Shown here one piece after another: positions 55,501-61,853 of a stretch of DNA of 64,000 bases. Within the stretch, counting starts at the first letter, position 1. Every line of letters starts with the position of its first letter. Both the position numbers and the translations under genes were made by a program. Location of the stretch: contig NZ_AEVS01000028.1 of NCBI RefSeq assembly GCF_000189255.1, forward strand, positions 1 to 64,000. The letters are read 5' to 3'. Source of the stretch: Vibrio brasiliensis LMG 20546 (GTDB lineage Bacteria; Pseudomonadota; Gammaproteobacteria; Enterobacterales; Vibrionaceae). The notes under the pieces were generated by a model. The model searched no databases and was not told where the DNA came from. It worked only from the letters and a program-made list of their open reading frames with translations.

Positions 55501-55964
55501 AGTAGTTCCAGATAGGCCCAGTGGTAGCGCTTATGTAGCAGTCGGTAACGTTCGGTGCCATTGAACAGACTCGATTGGGGCAGAATTGACGTTTTTATCT
55601 GATCGCCAGAACCCTGAATATAACGTTTTTGCGCATACTCACGTGCTTGATCAATATCCAGACCTAAGCTGCGAAACGCGTTGACCAGACCGTAGAAACG
55701 GCCACCACTGGCATAGGCAAGCTCTGAGCGAACGAAGCCCATAACCTCTGACTCTTTAGCATAGAGGTAGTCGACCACTTGCTGCTGTTTACTATCGCGA
55801 ACAGAAACCAGGTGAAGGGTACTCTGCTCCTGTAAGTCTTTAGTGTGTGATTGCAAAAAGAAGATAGCGATGACAGTAAGAGGCGTAATACTTAAAGCAA
55901 GAAAAGCCAGCATCAATGTGCTTTGAAGACGCTTAAATTTCTGTTTCCGATACAACTTAAACAT
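52578..55964 (-). CDS. chiS: Chitin-sensing hybrid sensor kinase and DNA-binding regulator ChiS
   Basis: 1128 aa inner-membrane protein. One membrane segment at about 17-37, a periplasmic Cache-like sensor (about 38-352), a second segment (355-373), HAMP (about 375-425), coiled coil, HisKA with His469 in TTSHELRTPLHG, HATPase_c (GQGIPADQLEHIFEP, GAGLGLSISRQL), and a receiver domain with Asp772 in LLLLDIMMPGMSG. His469 and Asp772 equal the numbers reported for V. cholerae ChiS. A coiled-coil/PAS-like part (about 860-930) and a C-terminal region corresponding to its DNA-binding domain follow. It activates the adjacent chitin operon; free CBP represses it. Confidence 0.96.
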   Translation of the reverse strand: MFKLYRKQKFKRLQSTLMLAFLALSITPLTVIAIFFLQSHTKDLQEQSTLHLVSVRDSKQQQVVDYLYAKESEVMGFVRSELAYASGGRFYGLVNAFRSLGLDIDQAREYAQKRYIQGSGDQIKTSILPQSSLFNGTERYRLLHKRYHWAYLELLKRSDFDDILLVDREGNVTYSIYKNDNFGTNLLTGKYKDANLGQTFSKLRSLVTEKRKTNEDFTPVIISDFSQEQGKSVAWLGAPIVQQGYLHSYAMFRLPNNGITKLIADTKNIPSMKTLLVGGDHQSRTMAYQQQDIDKSRQVVDLALAGATSFGTYSNTENEAIIAAYAPISVKGIDWALVVEVPESVAFARVHQLETVFIFAMLTAILLVVMASHYLSNFITAPLLKLTWAAEKVSAGDLDADMINTQRKDEIGRLAVSFERMQRSIREKILLIKDQNEELESNLKLIQKQNEELQLANKLKDEFLATTSHELRTPLHGMVGIAEALASGANGPITAEHKYQLDIIISSGQRLATLVDDLLDYHKMRYGNLDIETSAVDLSGSTRLVLELSSHLLGNKPIRIINQVPSEPVWVSADPQRLEQVLYNLVGNAIKYTSEGKIVISANVVDDQIRVQVVDTGQGIPADQLEHIFEPLIQAGSDSSRYRQGAGLGLSISRQLIELMQGSLYVSSQPMVGTTFSFTLPVASEQQIQDANHYEAPHFKAPESGEVEFAEPVSLPENPDGPLLLVVDDEPVNLRVLDSFLRLEGYRVRTAKDGHEALEAVEKEKPELLLLDIMMPGMSGYQVCETLRKSYDHAALPVIMLTALNQTDDRIRGFNAGANDYLSKPFNKQELAARIIAHLTASKAEQRRLENQQLQLELKHRAMVEASLLETQGRLLEQLETAPEAIICVREDNKIRFANEAASKLFKRSTEQLKRSSADELIAPKFLNVEQEHYCGNIDVYVEDVRQHLSADILKLPQGSGLRSMYIFNVGGSINAGRINNLETAIEALSSFAFEGDKAKLQELKELGGEFTRLADRVAGDSKSKQDIMREVLVEAMTSALNYWESVTGQTKFTFAEQSGLWRVYLDRSTLQTRTLDKYLRTETLPKTPRWRTVLSSLDYILEHCNEQGPERTHIEGLRDKLQHLLTS

Positions 55965-56139
55965 GATCTAAATAGAATTTCCGAGAGTTCGGCTTATAGG
56001 TTGAGGCTTGAAACCTGTAAGCGAGATAAAAACGTTATTTTCCTATAGTGACAAAATTAACGAGTTTTTTTACTTTGACAAGTAAGTTGCAAGGAAAGCG
56101 TGGAGAAAGGCGCAGTTTTTACTGAGAGAGGGGAGATTA

Positions 56140-56166
56140 TGCCCAATCCTTGCTGAGAATTGGGCA
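56140..56166 (-). promoter_or_regulatory. Hairpin after rsmC
   Basis: TGCCCAAT (56140-56147) pairs with ATTGGGCA (56159-56166) in the rsmC trailer, 7 bp past the stop. No T-run follows. The 208-bp gap between chiS and rsmC also holds the chiS promoter, with no other feature seen. Confidence 0.5.
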
Positions 56167-56172
56167 GTAAAG

Positions 56173-57195
56173 TTACTTCTTCGCGTGATAAATAGCGAAT
56201 TTGTTGGTCTTATTTAGCGTCTCGCAATTACTGAAAGCCTGCTCAATAATTGGCTGATATTTTAGGAAGCTGTTAGCCACGATAAATAGCTGCCCCTGAC
56301 TGTTCTGATATTGAGGCGCTTTAGCCAGTAGTGTTTCGGTTGCACTGTAGCTGGTATCTAAACCCGCATGGAAAGGTGGATTACTAATGATGTAATCGTA
56401 ATCTTTGCTGGTATCAGAGTAGACATCTGAAGCAAAGACGCGGCCAGTTAAGCCATTAGCCGCTAAGGTTGCCTGACTAGAAGCAACGGCTAGAGCGCTG
56501 ATATCACACATTTCTAGCTCGATAGTTGGATTGAGTAGTGCCATCACTGAGCCGATAACTCCTGCACCACAACCAAAGTCGAGAACTTTGCCTTTCAGTT
56601 CAGGCAAGGTGTCCAATAGTAGCTTACTACCGATATCAAACTCACCGTGACTGAATACACCCGGCAAACTCTTGATGGTTAATGTGCTCTCTTTGTAGCT
56701 AACCTGATAGGTCTTGTACCAGTCATCCAAGTTGAAAGAGTCTGGAGCCTGAGTACATTGTCCCCAATAAAATGAGCAGCGACGGGCAGAGTCATATTTA
56801 GTAATCGGGCCATAGGCCTTAAACATTTTTTCTATGCTTTTGATGCCTGAACGGTTTTCACCAACAACGACGATTTCAGTCTCTGGACCGAGCTTAGCCA
56901 TTAACATCGCCAACAGAAACTCAGCTTCTGCTTTCGCTTTAGGCCAGTAGAGCAATACCATATCTGCTTGTGTCTGTTGTGAGAACTCTGCACCAAACAC
57001 ACTACTAACCTGAGAGTAAGATTCAAGCTGGCGGTGGTAGCCATAGTTAGTCGTAAAGACTGTGACTGATTGACAGTGGTTAGCCAGTTCGACAGGAAAT
57101 AGGTCTTCAGCTTCTCCAGCTACAAGAACGTGCTTACCTTCAAAGTAGGCTAGCTGTCGCTGGGCAATTTGGCTTGGCGCGATATAAGCAGACAT
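56173..57195 (-). CDS. rsmC: 16S rRNA m2G1207 methyltransferase RsmC
   Basis: 340 aa (E. coli 343 aa). An N-terminal degenerate methyltransferase-like domain is followed by the catalytic domain with [16 protein letters not shown] (SAM motif I) and the N6/N2-guanine motif [10 protein letters not shown]. Start chosen at ATG 57195 ([15 protein letters not shown]); the open frame extends 14 codons upstream, but those codons lie in the terminator hairpin of perM, so they are unlikely to be translated. It methylates 30S subunits. It sits alone after perM. Confidence 0.95.
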   Translation of the reverse strand: MSAYIAPSQIAQRQLAYFEGKHVLVAGEAEDLFPVELANHCQSVTVFTTNYGYHRQLESYSQVSSVFGAEFSQQTQADMVLLYWPKAKAEAEFLLAMLMAKLGPETEIVVVGENRSGIKSIEKMFKAYGPITKYDSARRCSFYWGQCTQAPDSFNLDDWYKTYQVSYKESTLTIKSLPGVFSHGEFDIGSKLLLDTLPELKGKVLDFGCGAGVIGSVMALLNPTIELEMCDISALAVASSQATLAANGLTGRVFASDVYSDTSKDYDYIISNPPFHAGLDTSYSATETLLAKAPQYQNSQGQLFIVANSFLKYQPIIEQAFSNCETLNKTNKFAIYHAKK

Positions 57196-57210
57196 AAAGA
57201 ACTCAGTAGA

Positions 57211-57247
57211 AAAAAATGAGGGAGGATTTTCGCACAATCCTCCCTCA
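57211..57247 (-). terminator. perM terminator
   Basis: TGAGGGAGGATT (57217-57228) and AATCCTCCCTCA (57236-57247) form a perfect 12-bp stem with a 7-base loop, followed on minus by six T's. It is 27 bp past the perM stop. Confidence 0.94.
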
Positions 57248-57274
57248 TCTTGAAGTAATAAACTGTTTTGCGGG

Positions 57275-58372
57275 TTAACTACGATCTTGTTGATCTAAGA
57301 AGCCCTGGAACTCTTCTTCATAGATATTGAACAACACCATAGTAACGGCAAAGATGATCGGACCGTAGATAAGGCCAATTAAGCCAAATAAGTGTAGACC
57401 ACCCAGCAGCGAGAAGAAGATCATCAAGGTGTTCATTCCAGCACTACCTTGCATCAGGAACGGACGCAGTAAGTTATCAATTGAACCTACAACAGCGACG
57501 CTCCAGACCGTCAGGAAGATAGCCCAGGTCGTATCACCTGTCAGGAACAAGTAGATAGCCGCTGGTATCCAGATTAATGCGGTTCCAACGACAGGAATAA
57601 AGGATGCAAAACCCATCATGGTTCCCCAGAAAAGTCCCGGGAAGCCTGCCAGCCACATACCGATACCGCCAGCAAAACCTTGAGCAATAGCAGTCAGGAA
57701 TGAACCCATCACTGCCGATTTCGCTACCTGTTCAACTTCATCAAGCAGTTTGTCTTCCTGACTACGGGATAGCGGAAGGATATGACGTATTGCACTAATA
57801 ATTTTGTCGTGATCACGAAGCAGGAAGAACAACACGAACAACATCAGGAAGAAGTCCATCAGGAAGTTGGTTGCGTCACCCAAGATCTTGGCACTGATGC
57901 CAACCAGATTACTACCAAAGCTTGTGGCAAACTGAGCAACCTTCTGTGCGATCTCTTGTGGTTCTATAGTGTCAAAAGGTAAGTAAGTATTTACTAGTGA
58001 TAAGCTCTTCACAACCCAAGGGTGTTCAAAAATGGTCTGGATACCACCGTGTGTGACCCATTGGTAGACATTTTGTGAGAATGCAGAACCTTGTTGCACG
58101 ATGGCAGCAAAGACAAACAGCAAAGGGAAAACAATGATAAATGTCAGCACAATACATGAGAGCAGTGACACCGTATTTTTGTGTTTTGGCAGTTTTCGTT
58201 CAATCCACTCGTGAATAGGGAACATCAACAGTGAGATGATAAAGGCCATCACGATCGAATTGATGTAAGGCTCTACCAGTAAGAAGCAGGCGAACGCTGC
58301 AGCCAATAGGGCGATAACAAGTACCCAGTGGCTGGAGGTTATTTTAATTTTATCTGACACAATCTTGTCCAA
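57275..58372 (-). CDS. AI-2E/PerM family permease
   Basis: 365 aa membrane protein of the PerM/YdiK/TqsA superfamily. About seven to eight hydrophobic segments are visible: two close together at the N-terminus (20-55), one at about 68-92, and the rest after residue 165 ([20 protein letters not shown] is the family-typical signature, then [20 protein letters not shown]). Some members export autoinducer-2; others are Na+/H+ antiporters or of unknown function, so no substrate is assigned. It is divergent from a 39-residue ORF and ends with its own terminator. Confidence 0.88.
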   Translation of the reverse strand: MDKIVSDKIKITSSHWVLVIALLAAAFACFLLVEPYINSIVMAFIISLLMFPIHEWIERKLPKHKNTVSLLSCIVLTFIIVFPLLFVFAAIVQQGSAFSQNVYQWVTHGGIQTIFEHPWVVKSLSLVNTYLPFDTIEPQEIAQKVAQFATSFGSNLVGISAKILGDATNFLMDFFLMLFVLFFLLRDHDKIISAIRHILPLSRSQEDKLLDEVEQVAKSAVMGSFLTAIAQGFAGGIGMWLAGFPGLFWGTMMGFASFIPVVGTALIWIPAAIYLFLTGDTTWAIFLTVWSVAVVGSIDNLLRPFLMQGSAGMNTLMIFFSLLGGLHLFGLIGLIYGPIIFAVTMVLFNIYEEEFQGFLDQQDRS

Positions 58373-58457
58373 TTGTTTGACGATGTATCAGTATAATGGC
58401 TTTAAAACAGGCAGTTATCAATCGAGAATCAGATAAGTATCAGAGGTGAGTCAAAAC

Positions 58458-58577
58458 ATGGGATGCTGTGATAATGACAAAGGTTGTAAGTCGGCGGCAA
58501 AAAGTAAACCGTCGATACCTTGGTTTGCTTTATTAATGGCAGGGCTAGCGATACTAGTGCTGTACTACTGGCAATAA
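58458..58577 (+). CDS. Small Cys-containing single-span membrane protein (39 aa)
   Basis: ATG at 58458 to TAA at 58577 encodes 39 residues. The N-terminus MGCCDNDKGCKSAAKSK has a Cys-Cys-x6-Cys arrangement (C3, C4, C10) and is basic. Residues 19-38 (SIPWFALLMAGLAILVLYYW) are one strong membrane segment. AGAGG lies 11 bases upstream. Its stop touches the start of a bidirectional terminator. It lies divergent from perM and convergent with hemL. No function is recognised; a metal or heme-related role is speculation from the cysteines and neighbours. Confidence 0.75.
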   Translation: MGCCDNDKGCKSAAKSKPSIPWFALLMAGLAILVLYYWQ

Positions 58578-58606
58578 AAAAGGCTGCGTAATGCAGTCCT
58601 TTTTTA
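58575..58606. terminator. Bidirectional terminator between the 39-aa gene and hemL
   Basis: AAAAAGG-CTGC GTAAT GCAG-T-CCTTTTT forms an 11-bp stem with one bulged T, with A and T runs on the flanks. It serves the small gene on plus and hemL on minus. Confidence 0.88.
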
Positions 58607-58619
58607 TTAGTAACTTAAA

Positions 58620-59912
58620 TTAAGCTTCGTTTGCGATGATAGCAAAACAGCGGTCTGCTGCTTCTAATGTCGCTTCGATCTCTTTGCTGCCGTGAGCCAG
58701 AGAAGTAAAGCTTGCTTCAAACGCTGATGGAGCAAGGTAAACACCGTGCTCTAGCATTAGGTGGAAGAAGCGCTTAAAGCGTTCGATGTCACACTTAGTC
58801 ACGTCTTCGTAGCTTGTGATGCTCTCTTGGTCAGTAAAGAAGAAACCGAACATACCACCTACCTGATTTACCACTAGTGGAATGCCGTGGTTACCAGCAA
58901 GCTCTTTGAAGCCGTCTGCTAGCTGCTTAGTTTTAGATGCCAGACGCTTTTCGTTGCCTTCTTCTTTCAGAAGATTCAGACATGCGAAGCCTGCCGCCAT
59001 CGCCACTGGGTTACCAGAAAGGGTACCAGCTTGGTAAACAGGACCGGTTGGAGCGATGTGCTGCATTACTTCTTTACGGCCGCCAAATGCGCCAACTGGC
59101 ATGCCGCCACCGATCACTTTACCCAGAGTAGTCAGGTCTGGCTTGATGTTGTAGTAACCTTGTGCGCCGCCCAGAGCCACGCGGAAACCAGTCATTACTT
59201 CATCAAAAATAAGTAGTGCGCCTTCTTCATCACAGATTTGGCGCAGGCCTTCGTGGAAGCCTTCTACCGGTGGAATACAGTTCATGTTGCCTGCAACAGG
59301 TTCAACGATAATACACGCGATTTCACCTTTGTTAGCCGCAAACAATTCACGAACAGAGTCTAAATCGTTGAAGGTTGCAGTTAGTGTGTGCTTAGCAAAG
59401 TCTGCTGGAACACCCGGAGAACTTGGCTGACCAAGAGTCAACGCGCCTGAACCCGCTTTAACTAGCAAGCTGTCTGCGTGGCCATGGTAACAACCTTCGA
59501 ACTTCATGATCTTATCGCGACCTGTGTAACCACGTGCCAGACGAATCGCACTCATGGTCGCTTCTGTACCAGAGCTCACCATACGAATCTGTTCCATTGA
59601 TGGGACGAGTTCAGACACGAGTTCTGCCATCGCGATTTCCATCTCAGTTGGAGCGCCAAAGCTTAGACCGCGTTGTGCTGCATCAATCACTGCTTCGCGG
59701 ATTACTGCGTGGTTGTGCCCAAGAATCATTGGCCCCCAAGAACCTACATAATCAATGTACGCTTTGCCGTCAGCATCAAAAATCAGCGGGCCATCTGCTC
59801 GCTCAACGAAAATCGGTGCGCCACCAACGCCGTTGAATGCACGTACAGGAGAGTTAACGCCGCCAGGAATAGTCTGTTGCGCTTTCTCGAATAGATCTGC
59901 GGATTTGGTCAT
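58620..59912 (-). CDS. hemL: Glutamate-1-semialdehyde 2,1-aminomutase
   Basis: 430 aa PLP enzyme making 5-aminolevulinate in the C5 heme pathway. The PLP-lysine motif is [12 protein letters not shown], with [14 protein letters not shown] and DEVMTGFR upstream. Start ATG 59912 ([24 protein letters not shown]) has AGAGGA upstream; the frame extends 14 more codons without conservation. It is divergent from erpA, as in E. coli where both lie near each other. Confidence 0.97.
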   Translation of the reverse strand: MTKSADLFEKAQQTIPGGVNSPVRAFNGVGGAPIFVERADGPLIFDADGKAYIDYVGSWGPMILGHNHAVIREAVIDAAQRGLSFGAPTEMEIAMAELVSELVPSMEQIRMVSSGTEATMSAIRLARGYTGRDKIMKFEGCYHGHADSLLVKAGSGALTLGQPSSPGVPADFAKHTLTATFNDLDSVRELFAANKGEIACIIVEPVAGNMNCIPPVEGFHEGLRQICDEEGALLIFDEVMTGFRVALGGAQGYYNIKPDLTTLGKVIGGGMPVGAFGGRKEVMQHIAPTGPVYQAGTLSGNPVAMAAGFACLNLLKEEGNEKRLASKTKQLADGFKELAGNHGIPLVVNQVGGMFGFFFTDQESITSYEDVTKCDIERFKRFFHLMLEHGVYLAPSAFEASFTSLAHGSKEIEATLEAADRCFAIIANEA

Positions 59913-60165
59913 GGGGTATCCTCTTTTGATTGCTCGGACCAATTTGGCTGGCATTGTACCTGTCGATTCCCATTCAATAAAACGCTTTGCAGCACATTCT
60001 GAGTACTTTCACGGCAAATAAAGCAGAATTAGGACAAAAAATCGCTTCAAAAGTGGTGAATACTTGAACGCTTCACTCAGGTATTAGATAATCACCGCTA
60101 ATATTAAAAGATGAAGTGCCAGATGGTCATGCCAATCTGGACACAGACGACTGAGAGAGATCATC

Positions 60166-60507
60166 GTGAGCGAAGTAAATATCCCACTAACATTTTCAGA
60201 TGCAGCGGCTCAGCGAGTAGGTGCATTGATTGCAGAAGAAGAGAATCCGAACCTGAAACTGCGAGTTTACATTACTGGCGGTGGCTGTAGCGGTTTTCAG
60301 TATGGTTTTACCTTTGATGAGAACGTTAACGAAGGGGATACAACCATTGTAAACAGTGGTGTGACTCTAGTTGTAGACCCAATGAGCCTGCAGTATTTGG
60401 TTGGTGGTCAGGTTGACTACACTGAAGGGCTAGAAGGTTCTCGTTTCTTCGTTAATAACCCTAATGCAACGACAACATGTGGTTGTGGCGCATCATTTAG
60501 CGTTTAA
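60166..60507 (+). CDS. erpA: Iron-sulfur cluster insertion protein ErpA
   Basis: 113 aa A-type Fe-S carrier. The three cysteines are Cys41 in [11 protein letters not shown] and Cys105 and Cys107 in TTCGCGASF. Start is GTG at 60166, preceded by GAGAGA. Delivers clusters to apoproteins such as those of isoprenoid synthesis. It is divergent from hemL and followed by a terminator. Confidence 0.97.
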   Translation: MSEVNIPLTFSDAAAQRVGALIAEEENPNLKLRVYITGGGCSGFQYGFTFDENVNEGDTTIVNSGVTLVVDPMSLQYLVGGQVDYTEGLEGSRFFVNNPNATTTCGCGASFSV

Positions 60508-60518
60508 TTCATTCTGTT

Positions 60519-60555
60519 TAGGCTGCAGGTCCTCTGTAGCCTATTCTTTCTCCTC
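60519..60555 (+). terminator. erpA terminator
   Basis: TAGGCTGCAG GTCCT CTGTAGCCTA (60519-60543) forms a 10-bp stem with one G-U pair, followed by TTCTTTCTCC, 12 bp after the stop. Confidence 0.8.
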
Positions 60556-60759
60556 TGCCTGCTTTCCTTTACTCATCTATCCAGAAACTGAGATCTAAGA
60601 TAAATAGTAATTAATGCTATTTTATTTTTGCTTGGTTAATTTATATCCTAATTGATACATTCGTAGCAGGGTTCTGCGAATCGCTATATCGACAACTTAC
60701 AGCTTTATGTTGCTGTATTTACTTGTTTTGGACGTGATATAGAAATAATAAGGATAGTT

Positions 60760-61842
60760 ATGGCTAGTTTTTCTCCGCTGCGTTTTCTCGCGGTTAGACC
60801 TTATCTGGTATCACTAATATTAGTGCTGCTCCTTTCTCTATGGCTTGGAATAGGGATGCTTAACGCTCAAGATTCCACTCCCCACAACGATACTGAAGAG
60901 ATTCCATTAGCCAAAGTGCAGTTCACCTCCTTTGTCGCTGAAGCAACTCATAAAACCATTGAGCTCTATGGTCGTACGGCACCAAATAAGCAAGCGAAGC
61001 TTGGAGCTGAAATTGCAGGAAAAATCACTCAGCTTAAAGTCACCAAAGGGGACAGCGTCCAACAAGGACAAGAGATCGCTCTTATTGATAAAGGTGACTT
61101 AGACATTCAGCTTCAGCGTGCGCAGGCATTACTTAAGGTTAAAGAGAAAGAGTTCAAAGCGGCGCAATCTCTCAAAAGCAAAGGCCTGCAAGGTGAAGTG
61201 GCATTCAGCACAGCACAGGCTGGTTTAGTTGAAGCTAAAGCTATGGTAAGTAATGCCAGAATTGCTTTGCGTAATACTTCTGTCAAAGCCCCGTTTACTG
61301 GCATCGTTGATCATTTATTTATTGAAAAAGGCGACTTTGTCGGTGTCGGCGATCCTGTCGCCACCTTGCTTGATTTAAGCCAGATTGTTATTGAAGCGGA
61401 CGTCAGTGAGCGACATATTCAAGCGCTACAACTTAACCAAGAGGCGAGTATTCGCTTTATTAATGGTAGTGAGGCGGTTGGTAAAGTTCGATACATCTCG
61501 CGAGTTTCGTCACCCGCGACCAATACCTTTCCTATTGAGATTGAACTCGCAAATCCGGGGCAGAAAATTCCGGCAGGTGTGAGTGCTGAAGTCGGTTTGA
61601 ATCTGCAGGATCAGCTAGCGGTAAAGATTACTCCTGCAATGTTGGCATTGGATGAGGCAGGTAACTTAGGGGTAAAAACTTTAGTGGCTAAGCATGTAAA
61701 GTTTGTTCCGATTCAACTGGTTAAAGCAGAGCAAGACGGTGTGTGGCTGACGGGATTAGGTGAGCAAGTTGACATCATCACGACAGGGCAGGGTTTCGTG
61801 CGCGACGGTGATGCGGTTATCGCGACCGAGCAAAGTAGATAG
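60760..61842 (+). CDS. RND efflux periplasmic adaptor (membrane fusion protein)
   Basis: 360 aa. One N-terminal membrane anchor (about residues 13-34, RPYLVSLILVLLLSLWLGIGML) without a lipobox Cys, then a biotinyl-lipoyl part (ELYGRTAPNKQAKLGAEIAGKITQLKVTKGDSVQQGQEIALIDKGD), a short coiled-coil hairpin (DIQLQRAQALLKVKEKEFKAAQSLKSKGL), the second lipoyl half (NTSVKAPFTGIVDHLFIEKGDFV) and a beta-barrel. It bridges the pump at 61854 to a TolC-like channel. The gene precedes the pump by 11 bp. By location it could correspond to the V. cholerae VexE-like adaptor, but I assign no symbol. Confidence 0.92.
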   Translation: MASFSPLRFLAVRPYLVSLILVLLLSLWLGIGMLNAQDSTPHNDTEEIPLAKVQFTSFVAEATHKTIELYGRTAPNKQAKLGAEIAGKITQLKVTKGDSVQQGQEIALIDKGDLDIQLQRAQALLKVKEKEFKAAQSLKSKGLQGEVAFSTAQAGLVEAKAMVSNARIALRNTSVKAPFTGIVDHLFIEKGDFVGVGDPVATLLDLSQIVIEADVSERHIQALQLNQEASIRFINGSEAVGKVRYISRVSSPATNTFPIEIELANPGQKIPAGVSAEVGLNLQDQLAVKITPAMLALDEAGNLGVKTLVAKHVKFVPIQLVKAEQDGVWLTGLGEQVDIITTGQGFVRDGDAVIATEQSR

Positions 61843-61853
61843 GAGCCCGCACT

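Noticed and set aside
59913-59954. Longer hemL starting at 59954
   Set aside because: The AGAGGA ribosome site lies inside the extension, and the family starts at [12 protein letters not shown].
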